Positions 24,731 to 38,097 are shown, counted from the stretch's first letter. The stretch: DNA of 64,000 bases from Siderastrea radians (GCA_964017195.1 OZ024892.1:6078366-6142365); one strand, 5' to 3'. Numbers and translations are program-made. The notes: generated from the sequence alone by a model not told the origin.

Positions 24731-25053
24731 AGGGCTGCAACGATACACCGATGCATCGGTGAACCACGATATTTTTTCCAATATTTTCGATATTACGATG
24801 TAATAAAAAATGTTACATCAACAAATTTGGGAATTCACTTCTTTAGTATTCCTTATCCAAGCTCTACATTTTACCGGTAACCCTTGTAAGACGATTTGAT
24901 TGCGATTTGATTTATTATGGAAATAAATTATTCAAAAGTAGTTTAAGTTGTTGGTAGCTAGTTTTGTAGTAATCTATCGTATCGCGTATCGTATCGTGGC
25001 CCTGGTTTCGAGATATGTATCGTGTCGTGAGAAAATGTATCGTTGCACCCCTA
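24731..25053. mobile_element. hAT-type MITE with 8-bp TSD
   Basis: 323 bp with terminal inverted repeats AGGGCTGCAACGATAC and, at the other end, GTATCGTTGCACCCCTA, flanked by perfect 8-base duplications CAAATATG (24723-24730 and 25054-25061). The interior is rich in ATCGTATCG-like words. hAT transposases leave 8-bp duplications and many hAT MITEs begin CAGGGGTGCAACGAT, so the assignment is good. No coding capacity. Confidence 0.88.
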
Positions 25054-25281
25054 CAAATATGCCCTTAAGACGCAGGTGAGCCAGGACCCAACGTTCTTGA
25101 GTAGTTTCGTGGGATTTGTCAATGACCTCAATATGCCCAATATACTCGTCATAAGGTACGTAATTTGACTATGATTAATTTTTCACACTACACTGATAAT
25201 TACATCAGCAAAACAATTCCACAAAAGGCTAAGGTCTTGCACAGGAGAGCACCACATTTTAAGTCAAATGCGCACCTCACA

Positions 25282-25378
25282 TACCCTGGGTTCCAGAGGT
25301 TGTTTCTCGCTGACGTCGGCGAGAGAACATAAGACGCAACCGGAAACCGCGCAAAAAAAGCCTCTGAAACCCAGGGTA
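25282..25378. mobile_element. short palindromic element
   Basis: A 97-bp inverted repeat: TACCCTGGGTTCCAGAGG at the left is mirrored by CCTCTGAAACCCAGGGTA at the right. It resembles small foldback MITEs. No clear target duplication was seen. Confidence 0.6.
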
Positions 25379-25502
25379 CATTTCACAATGCACTTTCAAT
25401 TAACGAATTAGCTAGAAAAAGAACATAAAGTTAATTTTTATGGTGACTTAAGAAAGTTTTACAGCGCAAAATTGACACCTTATAATCTATACATGCACCT
25501 TA

Positions 25503-26972
25503 TCAATCTTCCTGTATTGTCATATGATCCTTATAGTGTTTCAGAAGCAATATCTTGCCTTTAATCTCCGTGAGGCAAATCCAGCAAGAGAAGACATGAT
25601 GGCCTCGTGAAATTTTGCACCTCTCCACAGTGCGCCGTTGTTCATGTTTCCGTAGATGTACTTGTTTTTTAAACCTCTTTCCACACAGCTTGCAGTTATA
25701 AGGGTTTTCTCCCGTATGAACTCTTTCGTGGCTTTTCAGGCGGTTCACCTGTTTAAATTGCTTATCGCACTGCCTGCATTGGTAAGGCTTTTCACTTGAG
25801 TGCACTCTCTGGTGGTGTTTCCAACTGTTAAATCGCTTGCCACACTGCCTGCACTTATACGGCTTCTCACCTGTGTGCACCCGTATATGTATTTTTAGTT
25901 GTACAGCCAGGCTAAACGCCTCATCACAATATGTGCACTTATGAGGCTTTCCTCTTGAATGAAGTCTTTTATGACTGTTCAGACTGCTCGCCTGGTTAAA
26001 TCGCTTGTTACACTGCCCGCATTTATAAGGCTTTTCTCCTGTATGAAGTCTTTTATGAGTTTTAAAATTGCTCGCCTGGTTAAATTGCTTGTTACACTGC
26101 TTGCATTTGTAAGGCTTTTCTCCTGTATGAACTCTTTCATGAGTTTTGAGAGTTGCCACCGCACCAAAAGACTTGTCACACTGCTTGCACTTATAAGGCC
26201 TTTCTCCTGTATGAACTCTTTCATGTATTTTCAGACTGGTTGCCCGGTTAAATCGTTTGCTACACTGCTTGCACTTATGAGGCTTCTCACCAGTGTGCAG
26301 TCGTTCATGTGTTCTGAGATTGCTCAGCTGCTTATATCGCTTGCCACAATGCTTGCAATTGAAAGGCTTTTCTCCTGTGTGCACTCGTTCATGAACTTTG
26401 AGACTAGACGCCACAGCAAAAGACTTGTCACACTGCTTGCACTTATGAGGATTTTCACCTGTGTGAACTCTTGTATGAGCTTTAAGGTGGTTAGCCTGGT
26501 TAAATCGTTTCTTACACTGCCTGCACTTATAAGGCTTTTCTCCTGTATGAATTCTTTCATGAGTTTTAAAACTGCCCGCCCGGTTAAATTGCTTGTTACA
26601 CTGCTTGCACTTATAAGGCTTTTCTCCTGTATGAACTCTTTCATGAATTTTCAGACTTGTCCTTACAGCAAAAGACTTGTCACACTGCCTGCACTTATAA
26701 GGCTTTTCTCCTGTATGTACTCTTTCATGATTTTTGAGATTTGTCTCCCAAGCAAAAGACTTGTCACACTGCTTGCACTTGTAAGGCTTTTCTCCTGTAT
26801 GTACTCTTTCATGAATTTTCAGACTGGTTGCGCGGTTAAATCGTTTGCCACACTGCTTGCACTTATGAGGCTTCTCACCAGTGTGCAATCGTTCATGTGT
26901 TTTGAGACTGCTCACCTGCTTATATCGCTTGCCACAATGCTTCCACTTGTAAGACTTTTCTCCTATGTGCAC
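25503..26972 (-). CDS. C2H2 zinc-finger array protein (17 fingers)
   Basis: 489 residues, intronless, mostly tandem C2H2 fingers joined by [13 protein letters not shown] linkers. I count 17. Finger 1 lacks its first Cys (YKWKHC), finger 14 is shortened, finger 16 lacks the last His (HEQRR), and finger 17 is a diverged C-terminal unit (CWIC and HYKDH). Such arrays bind DNA and often belong to recently expanded families that repress transposons. Several fingers are near duplicates ([16 protein letters not shown] twice), pointing to internal duplication. The ATG at 26972 falls inside the first finger linker, and more finger-like sequence lies upstream out of frame, so the true N-terminus is uncertain or the gene is decaying. 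Confidence 0.8.
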   Translation of the reverse strand: MHIGEKSYKWKHCGKRYKQVSSLKTHERLHTGEKPHKCKQCGKRFNRATSLKIHERVHTGEKPYKCKQCDKSFAWETNLKNHERVHTGEKPYKCRQCDKSFAVRTSLKIHERVHTGEKPYKCKQCNKQFNRAGSFKTHERIHTGEKPYKCRQCKKRFNQANHLKAHTRVHTGENPHKCKQCDKSFAVASSLKVHERVHTGEKPFNCKHCGKRYKQLSNLRTHERLHTGEKPHKCKQCSKRFNRATSLKIHERVHTGERPYKCKQCDKSFGAVATLKTHERVHTGEKPYKCKQCNKQFNQASNFKTHKRLHTGEKPYKCGQCNKRFNQASSLNSHKRLHSRGKPHKCTYCDEAFSLAVQLKIHIRVHTGEKPYKCRQCGKRFNSWKHHQRVHSSEKPYQCRQCDKQFKQVNRLKSHERVHTGENPYNCKLCGKRFKKQVHLRKHEQRRTVERCKISRGHHVFSCWICLTEIKGKILLLKHYKDHMTIQED

Positions 26973-27214
26973 TTGTTCATGAACTTTGAGAGCTACCGCC
27001 TGATAAAACGACTTATTACACTGCAGTTATAACGTTTATCCTTTATGCGTGCTCTTTCCATATTTCCACCCTGGTTAAAACGCTTGTTACTCTGCTTGCA
27101 TTGAGAAGGCTTTTCATGTACCTTACGTTTACCCCTAACACTCCTCAGTCGTTGTATATTTACATTTGAGACCGTCGAGGTACTTTGTCTGGCTTTCAAA
27201 CCTTTAGTAGTCAT
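26973..27214 (-). pseudogene. frameshifted N-terminal part of the zinc-finger gene
   Basis: Upstream leftward sequence encodes degenerate finger remnants (KPSQCKQSNKRFNQGG and YNCSVISRF) in a different frame from the main array. Near 27,020-27,030 the spacing between the two finger cysteines is disrupted by a small deletion, which breaks the frame. This suggests the 17-finger gene has lost its original 5' end or uses the ATG at 26972. Confidence 0.6.
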
Positions 27215-27989
27215 CGTGCATTATGCTAGTCCGCAATCTACCAAATCGAAACGTCTTGATTTCTGTAAGATAATAATAATGAAATCTCTCCTTGTGAGAT
27301 CAGAATGCATACCATCAAAAAGCCCAAATGGACCCCCTTCAACTTCAAATCGTTAAAAAACTAGTGTAGCATCAAGGTAGACGTATTTTACGTGATTGGA
27401 GCCCGGAGCAAAATATGGGTTATCTGGAAAGCCCAAATAGCACATAGGGGGCCCTGTTAAGCCCCCAGCCTGTCTTGTAAGTCGCCTCTTCATTGCAATT
27501 CAGATTTTTCTATGAACTCCCTATCCCCCTATGAAGTTGTAAGGATTTAAATACTGCTTGAAGAATCAGAAAAACACCAAAGAAATTAACTTTTAAACCC
27601 AGTCACCAAGGTGGTCAGAAAAACCAAACCATGATTTTCTTGAGAGGTATATCAAGTTTCAGTCAGTCGATCAGAAAGACTTGGTGTTCATGATGTATTC
27701 ATGATATGAAACCTATTAGTGTTATGTTTAAGTAAGTAATGTAGGACATTTTTGAAAGATTTGGTACAAGTTTTATTTTGGAATAATTGATTTTAGAAAA
27801 ATTGGTACAAGTTTTGTTTCTTTTTCATGATTTGCGATAAGCCTCATCTTCATTACACCCCTCCCCCCATCTAATCAGTCCTGAGGCTTGATTAAATAAA
27901 CCCTTCTTCTCCGTGGACTTACAGAGCTTTTTCAGTACTTACGAATTGAAGGAATTATCAAGAACATTAATTTTATGAGTAGTGACAAG
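27215..27989. other. AT-rich spacer, no gene seen
   Basis: Only short stop-ridden frames. No repeat or coding signal was recognised. Confidence 0.4.
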
Positions 27990-28674
27990 TACCATCAAAC
28001 CTGTATTAAGCAAATCTGTGTTAAACGGTCACCCTCCATTAAGCGGTCACTTGCCAAAGTCCCAGAAATCGCCTCCCTTAATTACTTAAACTTAACTTCT
28101 ATTCAACGGTCGCGATCACCCTTTCCAAGGTCCCACAAGGCTGTTTCTATTGTTTTGACCGGTATTAAATAGTGACTTTGTACAAGAAATAATTAGAAGA
28201 CATCAAATGTAATAAACAACAAATATTTTAATTAAAGCAAATTGCTTCCCAGCAAAGTCATTGACAAAATCTACGGAATTCAATAGAGCATAAAAAACGT
28301 GGAGCAAGGTGGTTGTACATCGAATTCTTCTTCCATTAGGTTTTCTTTTAACGAGTTGCATGAAAAGTTGTATTTAGCCAAAAACCGGATAATAGAAAGA
28401 CCACATGTACATCAGACACATGAGCAAGACGATGTATTTTTAGTCCTCTTTGTTCTCTCTTTTCATATTGTTACTGTTGCTGTTTCTAATATACCCATGT
28501 GAAGACTGCTTCTTATGATGGAACTGTTCATTATGTGATCAAATAAGAACCAAAATACTGTTTTTAATATGTACTATGTGGAATTTTCTGAAACCTGCAT
28601 TGAACTGTCAGCCTGAAATGAGCGGTCACTTAACCATTCCCTGTCAGTGACCGCTTAATACAGGTTTGACTGTA
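27990..28674. mobile_element. Tc1/mariner-pogo-like MITE, TA-flanked
   Basis: Terminal inverted repeats TACCATCAAACCTGTATTAA on the left and TTAATACAGGTTTGACTGTA on the right bound a ~685-bp element, with further internal repeats of AGCGGTCACTT. TA at both edges is consistent with a Tc1/mariner-pogo type duplication. No intact transposase is present. Confidence 0.7.
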
Positions 28675-30181
28675 GTGACAAACAGTTGCAAATAGTCATC
28701 AACACTATTAAATTAGTAGCAAACAGTGAAGAATAGTCAAGAATATTGGCAAATAGTTGTGACGATTCACAGACGTTCTAATTACCTTATTATCGTGTCC
28801 TTTTCCTACCATACATGGCCAGTCATTGCGCAGCTATAAAGATGGACTCGATCGATGAAGGAAATGATGCTGGTGGAAGAAGATGAGCACAGATAGTCTA
28901 ACCCTTTAAGCCCTAACAGTGACAAAAATGAAATTGCTCTTTACATTATCAATACTTGCTCAAACATTCAAGTGATGAGAATAAAGGAAGTGATCACCAA
29001 GGATAAGATGTCTTGATATTTAGACAACTTCTCCTCACTAGTTCCATAGGAAAAGTATGGAGAACAGTAAGAAGAATATGCGGTTTTATATCAGGGCTTA
29101 AGAGGTTAACAAACTGTTTACAAAGGATATTCAATACCTTACTGTCTTATCCTCTTTTTTCGTTTCAGCAAATGACAGCCTATATCATCCGAAAAAAGGT
29201 ATAAGTCAGATTTTGGAGCTTGTGTTCTCAATTATGATTGGACTTACACACTGTCAATTAAGCTCCTGTTTGTGACTTATTCCTCTCTATTATTTACTTT
29301 CATTTTCCAATCTGTCACAAATGATTACAGAGCCAAATGCAACCTTAGAGGAAAAACTACTAAACTGGAGCTGATAAGTTGTTCTCCACACAATGCACGA
29401 TGGTCGTCAGAAAGACATATCCCACACCCAGCTCTCTCCATCCCACCTTGGTACCACTGACATGACTATGTTCCCAATCCAACACAATTTTTTATTTTAC
29501 AAGTAGGATATGTATCATTTACATAAAAATATTACCAAAACCATTTCAAGTTTAACTAGACATAGAGCTCTACCATTACATGTTAGGAAGACGTAATATT
29601 TAGCATGTTATGAGCATGAGACAAAGAAAACATGGTTATGCAATATGTGTGGAACCAACAAAGTTTTTGTACTTTGTCAAAGTTTTCTTTATGCTATTTT
29701 TTTCACAATGTTTAATGCAGTGAGGTTTAATCAAGAAAACCTGTGGGCTTACAACTACCATTGGCCCCAGCCCTCACTGCAATCCCCCATCTTCCCCAGC
29801 CACCAATCAATGAATATATATTACAGTTAACATAACAAACAGCAAACAGACCACACGATCATGATTTTTAGCAAAGACCCACAGGAACTGAGAGCAAGTA
29901 GACCATTTTAAGAAAAGGCAATAACTTTTTGTGCCTTCGAGCACTGACCTAATTCCATTAAGCGAAAATAATTCTTGTTAGATTCATACCACTGCATATT
30001 TTACAGCAGTGATCGGTCATCGAATGCAAACAAGTTCATTCAACAATTGGATTCATGGTAAATTGACAATCAACAGAAAGTTTCATTGAGCTCATGTTCG
30101 GATCCCTATCGGGATTGAATATTCGGTACAAGGCAACAGAACTATAAGCTTAAGCTTTTAAGTTTATAACGACAAATAAGC
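28675..30181. other. AT-rich spacer, no gene seen
   Basis: No coding region, RNA gene or clear repeat was recognised; short frames of up to 67 codons appear random. Confidence 0.4.
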
Positions 30182-30185
30182 TTAA

Positions 30186-30567
30186 AGGGGTTGTGTCACG
30201 AGGATTTTGCTATTTTAGTTCAATTCTGTGCTAAAATCACAACCTAGTGCCTTACTCATACACAAAATGCTCCTTTTAAACTACGAGGAAGAAATCAAAT
30301 GAATTTTCTCAGGGAGAGCTAACTATAATAATGTTTTTGGTGATTTTTGAGAACATAGCATCAAAACTTGAAAAAATTGGCCCAATTTTTTCAAGTTTCA
30401 ATCCATTTCCATCCTTGCCATCGGTAGCAACAGACGACAGGAAACAGTTTCAGTGCTGTAAGATAGTCTTCAATAACAAAACTAGACCATTATTTTTGGA
30501 ATTCAATCGATGCCAAGACACTTTTTAGCTTTTCAAAAAGATACTAAAATAGCGTGACATAGCCCCT
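30186..30567. mobile_element. TTAA-flanked MITE
   Basis: TTAA (30182-30185) is followed by AGGGGTTGTGTCACG; at the right, CGTGACATAGCCCCT is followed by TTAA (30568-30571). The inverted ends and TTAA duplication fit piggyBac- or Kolobok-type transposition. 382 bp, non-coding. Confidence 0.78.
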
Positions 30568-30715
30568 TTAAGTTAAAATGACATGCAAATCAGGAGGATC
30601 GCCTGATCCCTTTAACCATTTTACCCCTGGGCTTTTTATCCTCTCCAGACAAAACTGGCCATTGAGTTGAACCACACTCACTTGTACGTAAAAATTCGTA
30701 GGACATTTCACAACA

Positions 30716-32460
30716 AGAAAAGCCCCAAGGGGCATTACCCCGCCGTTCCCCCTCCCCTCGGAGTGTAAAAGATATTATGGTCACTCAAGATACACGCTCT
30801 AGCCTGTGTAGCAAAAGACGCAACGAGTATGTTTGGCCGAGCAAAAACCGGAGGTCTGGGGCAAGTGACCACCAAAAAAATGGAAAACAAGAAAAGCCCC
30901 AGGGGCATCACCCCGCCGTTCCCCCCTCCACTCGGGGTGTAAAAGATGTTATGGTCACTCAAGATACACGCTCTAGCCTGTGTAGCAAAAGACGCGACAA
31001 TAGCCTGTGTGGCAAAAGACGCGACGAGTATGTTTGGCCGAGCAAAAACCGGAGGTCTGGGGCAAGTGACCACCAAAAAAATGGAAAATAATAAAAAAAA
31101 CGGGTATTACTAGACCCCGTCCTGACGGCGGGGTAATAATAAAAACAAGATACGCCCCAGGGGCATTGGACCCCGCTGTTTTTCTCCTCCTCCCAGGGGG
31201 CAAAATATGTTACGGTCACTCAACCTACGAGCCCAAGGTGTGTAAATTTTAAAGTTGGTGATTTATCGTACCTTTGACGTGTTTGCTGCCATTCCCCCTT
31301 ACGTCTTCTCCGCACCCTTCTCCCTGTGATAACATGAATCCCTGATAGTATGAACCCCATCCCTCATTCCTTGGTCATCCCTTTGTCCTAGCTTTCGCGA
31401 AGAAGAACGTGACGAAATATTTTGACCGTAGCGTGACTCAGTTACGTCACGTTTTTTAAATAAACGAATTGACATGCCAGCGTAATTCTAAATAGCAAGG
31501 GCACGGAAATTTAAATAGATTTCTTGATGAAGAAACTTATTCTAAAATCTAAAGGAAACTGGTAGCTATGGGAAAAAAACGTAAAAGTCTTTTTTAGGCC
31601 GTGATTTGATGAGTGATTTGGTGCAAGCAAGTTACTTCTCCGTATCGGCTTCTGTCTTTCAATGACGTAGTGTTTATGTGCTACGGCACGTAGCTTGAAT
31701 CATTGGCTTTCAAGGCTCGCAAGCACCTTCGTCCTTGCTCTCATCGAAGAGAAGTCAACTCCATTGAATTTCTTGTACTTTTCTACACAACTTTCCCTAA
31801 AGATTTTGGCGAAGCAAAGCAAAACTGCCCAGAAACTGCTTGCATTTCACTGTTGAATTATTCAACTTGGCGAAAGCAAGGGACTTCCCCGAATCGGCTT
31901 CTGTGTTTCAGTGATGTAATGTTTACGTGCCAGGGCAAGTTATTAGAATTCATGCCAGCTTCAAAGCTCGCTAGCACCTTCGTTCTTGCTTTCAGCGAAG
32001 CGGTTTTTATGCCATTAAATCGCCAGTAGTTTTCTACACCAACTTTCCTGAAAATTCTGGCGAATAAACGCTAAACGAACGCACATTACCGGCAAGTATT
32101 GTTTTGACCGAGCGGAGGTCTGGGGCAAGTGACCACGACGACAAAAAAAAAAAACGGCCATTACTAGACCCCGTCCTGACGGCGGGGTAACAAGAAAAGC
32201 CCCAGGGGCATTACCCCGCCGTTCCCCCCTCCCCTCTGGGTGTAAGAGATATTATGGTCACTCAAGATACACGCTCTAGCCTGTGTAGCAAAAGACGCGA
32301 CGAGTATGTTTGGCCGAGCAAAAACCGGAGGTCTGGGGCAAGTGACCACCCAAAAAATGGAAAATAAGAAAAACGGGTATTACTAGACCCCGTCCTGACG
32401 GCGGGGTAAAAACGGGTATTACTAGACCCCGTCCTGACGGCGGGGTAAAAAGAAAATCGG
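30716..32460. repeat. direct repeats of a ~175-bp unit
   Basis: Three copies (about 30716-30889, 30893-31085 and 32186-32360) of a unit running from AGCCCCAGGGGCATTACCCC through ACACGCTCTAGCCTGTGTAG and GAGTATGTTTGGCCGAGCAA to CTGGGGCAAGTGACCACC. They are separated or followed by small ACTAGACCCCGTCCTGACGG units (near 31110, 32165, 32385 and 32420). The stretch 31200-32100 between copies contains two related ~230-bp segments (around 31690 and 31930). No coding evidence. Confidence 0.75.
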
Positions 32461-33379
32461 TGTAAAAACTGGCTAATTACTCACCTTCGTATGTTTCCGC
32501 CATGAACGCAACATTGTCCCCAGGGCCCGAGCGCCCCTTCCCCAGTTTCCTCTCGAAACTGATTCAAAATTCGCACATGTACAATTTCCCTTTTTTTCCA
32601 AACTATATCGTTGTTTCATGAAATTTTATAGCCGATCAGATTCACCATTGCGCAGATCTATAATAGTAGTTGCAAGACGTTCCGGTTTTGAATTTTTTCC
32701 CGTTTCATAGCTGGTAGAGAAAAATCTCAGGTACAAGCTTCTTTTTACCTCTCCAGCAGTGACTTTTGTTTGCTAAATATGTGGCTGTAATTTCATCTGC
32801 GTAAAGGGAACATTTCAGAAGCTGCACAAAAATTACTTAAGAACAAGGGCTACCCTTAAAATATACTCACCTAACCCAAGACTTTGTTTTTCATGAGGAG
32901 CCACTATAAATGGGCCATATAAGAAATTATAGTACAACGCTCAATTTTGGCGTGGTCCCATTGGTCGAAATCAATCGCAATAGTGTCTCTCCTCAGCGGG
33001 CGCCTATCATCATATCGCAAAGTGCCCGTTTTCTTTTTAACCATTTCCAGTGTAAATTATTGCACAGAACGTGCATTAAAATGGCTTCCATGTACATGTC
33101 AGTCACCTTGGTGGCTTTTCCGCTCCATTTTTCGTGACATAATAATCGCATTGCAATTGTCAGCAAAATTTAGCGTTGTGCAATAAAAACTATACCGTCC
33201 TCCTGTCTCAAGCTCTATGTGTGATAGGTTCCCTCGCAAATTTGAGATATCCCAACTGGTGCTATTCTTGTTACCTTTGACGCAGCGTCTCTATACACTA
33301 ACATACCGCACAAAGACGGGATACGGGCATGCAAAGACGCCCTAGACCAACGCACAGAGAAACCAATACCCACAGAAAG
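32461..33379. other. spacer, no gene seen
   Basis: No recognisable gene or repeat. Confidence 0.35.
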
Positions 33380-34165
33380 ACTTTGTGATGATATGCATGC
33401 ATGATCCTGACGATGAATACATTTGAATTCAATGCCGAATTCTATCAACAAAAACATGGGACGGCTATGGGAACCAAGATGGCCCCGGCATACGCGAACC
33501 TTTCATGGGAAGGTTTAAAAAACAAGCCTCAGGAGGAGCCAAAATAAAACCCTATACTGGTGGCGTTACCTTGATGATATTTTATGATACGGACTGGGAA
33601 TGAGGATGAACTCAGAGAATTTAATGAATATTTAAACAATTTACATCCGACAAACAAGTTTACTTCAAAGCAATCATCATCTTCACTTGCTTTCCTTGAC
33701 ACTACCGTATCCATTAAAGGCTGTAAAATTTCAACAGATCTCTAGGTGAAGACAACTGACACCCACCAATACCTCTTCAGCTCTTCTTAATGTCTTCTCA
33801 CCCATATCGTACAAAAAGATCCATCCCCTACAGCCTTGGATTACGCCTCCGCTGCATTTGTTCAGATGACAACGCATTTAACAAACGCTGTGATGAACTT
33901 TACGAACACTTAAAGAAAAGAGGTTACACGGAAAAACTAATCAAGCGTGAAATCAACAAAGCTAGACAAGTTCTGCGAGATCAAGCACTAAAACCAAGCG
34001 TCCCAAAAAACAAATGCAACCAGGACATCGGTTCATAGTCACCTACAATCCAGCTTCTCCAAAGCTTAACAAGATCCTTTCTAAACACTTTCCTATACTT
34101 CAGTCTCCAAACCGTTGCAAGTTTTTTCTGAAAAACCGTTCATCGCATACAGACGCATAAAGATG
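33380..34165 (+). pseudogene. Penelope-like reverse transcriptase remnant
   Basis: Conceptual translation in shifting frames shows reverse-transcriptase landmarks in the right order: a [17 protein letters not shown] segment (near 33465-33510), a Y-LDDI-F catalytic-box remnant (near 33560-33590), LAFLDTT (near 33690), a TDTHQY-LF block (near 33750), SSHPYRTKRSIPYSLGLRLR (about 33790-33850) and TYNPASPKLNKILSKHF (about 34040-34095). Several frameshifts and stops break it. The downstream motifs are those of Penelope-like elements and their relatives. Confidence 0.7.
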
Positions 34166-35604
34166 GCGTAGAAGGAACACGCGCTCGCTAGATTTTACAA
34201 AATTAAATTCATCTGCTCTAGAAAAGGATGGAACGCGAAATTCAAAGTGGTCGTTAAGGAGGAGGGGGGGCAGGGGGTCTGACCTTAACGTCCAGTGGAC
34301 GTTAAGCGGGGAACTTTTGAATATGTCAACGGTCTCTTAAGATTATGAGAAAAGCGATCCCGTCGTGAAACAAAAATTATTACAAGAAAGAACGAGCGCA
34401 GTCAGCGCAAGTGCGGGAATTTTAAGGTCAGTAAGTCTGATTTTCGGTTAACCTTCTTTTGGCTCTGTGGAATGCCAACAACAGAAAGGGTTTAAGTTGC
34501 ACGATTTGTCACCATACGCCAGGAAACGAGACCCAAAAGAGGACCAGAGAATTATTCAGTCTTGTCACGCCGTTTGTAATGATGTTCGTCGTTTCAGTTT
34601 TATGATATATTTTCTTTGCTAAACCGCCACCATAGTCCTTTGTCACAATCCAAACCGGGTGATTTTAGTAGATTTTCCTGGGCAGGCTGTCAAAACAGAA
34701 TCTTAATTCTGTGTGAGAATTATCTGGCGGGAATTTATTATTTATTTATGTAAGCCTGCAAATTCTCCTCGATGCCTCTTAGAAAGCTGCCCATATTAAT
34801 TTTCTTTACTAAGTTGCATTGATTTGTATGTAGGTCGAGCAAGAACCCGACATCGATCAAGTTTTAGACTAAGGCTATTGATTTTTATGTGAAGACAAGG
34901 AGGGTTAGAGGACGCATGGGACGTGGCGCTTTCATGACTCCGATTATAATTTATTCGAGCTACACTGGTATCATGTATTAAGGTGATTCCATCGAAAAAG
35001 AAATTGTAATGAGAATTTGTTGAAACTTCGCACAGTTATTAATTACACCTAGTACATCGAAAAAAGAAAATAAAAAGAGGGGGTCACCGTGTCTGATTTC
35101 ACGCTACAGGGCTCTAGGATATAGGTACCTAGCTAGCTATCGACAGCAATATTAAAAAGCCTTTCCTTGTACCAAAGACACCCACTACTTTAAGAACGTT
35201 GTCACTAGCAATAAGATATAAGCATTATTCTTCTGATAGCAAAACAATGTTACAGTAAAACGCCTTAAAGTTGCCTTAAAAATAAAAGTAATGAAATAAT
35301 AAGCAAATCGAGCACATGCACGCTTCCAGTGAAATGCCTAAAATCAGATTGTAATAATGAATTAATCAGAATATTTGAAATTGAATAATGAAAAATTCTT
35401 AAAATTTGGATATATCATGCAGAGTCGTATTTTCTTCAAATAAATGGAATAAAAAAGAGGGGTCACCGGGTTCGTTTTGAAGAAAACGACAACTCATTTC
35501 TCTCAACAGCTCAGTTTTCATAGAAAACCTACCAAGTTTCGAACGCGCGCGCTCGAGCGCGCGCTAATCACGCAAAAATTGATGCGCAGAAAGGACGCGC
35601 ATTG
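34166..35604. other. spacer, no gene seen
   Basis: No coding region recognised. It includes a GCGCGCGCTCGAGCGCGCGC palindrome near 35544. Confidence 0.35.
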
Positions 35605-37327
35605 CAATAGACCATTTTCATTATGACGTCACACGCGCTAAGGTTTCTGGTAGTTGTAGTAAAGATCGCGCCCAGTGTCGCGCGATCGCGGGAAAGTGTC
35701 AAAAAATCAGCATAACCGCCATGTCGGCCAAGGCGAAGGCAAGCTACCAGGTGTTTCACAAAGTTACTCGATTGCTATACAAATTCAAAGAAATTCAGCG
35801 TGGAGTTTTTATGTTTTTTTTTTTGTTCGATAAACGAGGAATTGCGAAGAGTGTTGTTATAAACGAACATTTCAATGGAAGACTTTATTCCAAATTCTGA
35901 ATACCGAGTGTGTAGCAGGAAAATGTGTTTTAACAATGTGCTAATATAATTTCCCTCATGAGAAAAAGAATCGAAGGGGAGGAGGGAGTTTCTGAGATAG
36001 GAGATATAGAACAATTAGAACAGTTATTAAATAACAGAACCAAATGGAGATCGAAGCAATAAAAATTTTATATCTAGCATAGCGCAAAACAAAACGAGGA
36101 ACCCACTGAAATGCTTTGAGCGACTCGCTCTGAGATTTAATAAAAACAAAACAAAACATTAAATATTTCGCTTTGAGTGAATCGGCAGTTCTAAGATAAA
36201 TCATTAAAATGGAAGAGAAATACCATTCACTACAAGTCTAGTTAACGCAAAACATGTAAAAATGATTGAAATATTCCGTCAACTGAAAAAAGCAAGCAAT
36301 GTTATTCGCACTAAGACGGCCGAACGGTTTTTTCGCGTTCAAACAACCCAATGTGCAGTACCAAAGGAAAGCAAACTGGCTTGAGAAACAACACTAACTC
36401 AGTCTAGAATAGTTTCTATAACTATTTTTTGGAATAGTTTTCTCCATTTTGTGAAATAAGACATAAGTTAAGCTTAATAAACAAAACCTACAAAGACAAA
36501 ACCTTGAAAGTTTATACGCACAACATTTTCTCGCCAAGATTAACTGTAATAAATGCAATTGCAATATCAGCTCGCTTATTTTAATTTTAATAAGAAATTC
36601 CATGAAAACACAAACAGAGAAAAAGGAAAAACAAGCCTTCAGGTATTAAAAAAAATATTCAGAATAGCACTTGCTGTCCTGGGAAAGCAAAATGTCTTGA
36701 GCACAATTCCACTGACTTAACTTGACACTGTTTTGTACCAAATTTCTGCAAGTTTTTTAAACATTTCAAGAAAGCTATTGTAAATGTGGATTCGCTCAGT
36801 TAAAAAATTCTTATGAAGTCAATCCACAGTGACATATGTAATTTAGCAACGGTTGAAGTGGAAGAAATACTTAAAATCGATCGTTGTCCTTGGAAATATA
36901 AAACGACACTGACGATACAGTCTGTTCTCGAACGAGGATTTCTTTGCCCTAACCTCTCCAATTTCTTCTATAACCGCCGTCGAGTATTCTTCAGGTCTTC
37001 AGTTCCTTGTAGCAACAAGCTTTTAAAAGAAATGTCTTCAAAAGGCTTCATCCTAAGGATGCATGTAAACTTACCGGCCTGAAAATCGAGCGTACAAGAA
37101 GCCATCCGCTAGAAAGTTTTGTAACGCACGGAGTGCGAAACGATAAGCTTAAAAAAAAATCGAAAATCTTGCAAAAATAAAGCTTCCTTACTTTTACATT
37201 GTTGTCTCTTGATGTGTCCTAGTGGGGCAAAGGCAGATTTGTCGCTAATGTCACTCGAGGTTCTCTTAATTGTGCACATAGACGATCGACCAACTCGGGC
37301 GCCATTGCATTGCATGTGTTTTTGTGG

Positions 37328-38093
37328 ATAATATCATGGGTGACAAATTACTCCTTAATTTTGGCGCGAAATTTCAGCGTTAATTTATAATTTCACATGT
37401 GAAATTACAGTTGCTATGGCAACGGGTCTATAGCTCAGCGCCAAGATGGCGTCGAGGTTGATGAAGATGTTTTTTTGTGCAGAACTAAAGCTATTCTGGA
37501 AATATTCATTGAGGACTCAATCGGTAATCTGTAAATTTTGACTTTTAATTGACTGAACTTCTCAGAAATCAACTGCGAGTCAAAAAGAAGAGATTATTTG
37601 TGACAGTGTGACAGCGAAAATTTTTGAACGGCGAGCCAGTTGCTGATCGAGTGATTGACCGCGAACTCAGAGAAGTAATTCCGTGGATTTGGGCACTTCT
37701 TCGAATGAAATAAAGGTCAGTTTTAAATACAAATTTGCTTCCGAAGTTTACTTTCGTTAAAACAAGTTTTCTGTGCGTATTTTGAATGCATTTGTGAAGC
37801 CTTCTGAACCTTGCTGGATGGAGCAACATGGTGCTCGATTCAGTGAATTTGCCGGATAAAACGCGGATAACCTTTGCCAAGCGATTTGTTTTGGTACTTT
37901 TCAAGTAAAAAATCAGAGTCTGGTGTATTTTGCTGTTGGTTACAACTACACGAAATCGTCAAAGCGTGGTAAAAACTTCCCACAAGATTTATTCTTTATT
38001 TCACTCAGAAAAATGTGAACTTTGGAGTTCTCGACACGATAAACAAGTCAAAACCCTGACGATTGTGAGCGTAATTTGTCACCCATGATATTA
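37328..38093. mobile_element. nested inverted-repeat element
   Basis: ATATCATGGGTGACAAATTA on the left (about 37331-37350) is mirrored by TAATTTGTCACCCATGATAT on the right (38072-38091). The ~766-bp interval lies within the larger 35605-38309 element and so inserted later or was captured. No coding region. Confidence 0.65.
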
Positions 38094-38097
38094 ATAG

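Noticed and set aside
25959..27032. 357-codon rightward frame antisense to the zinc-finger array
   Set aside because: Periodic translation of finger repeats on the opposite strand; a well-known artefact.
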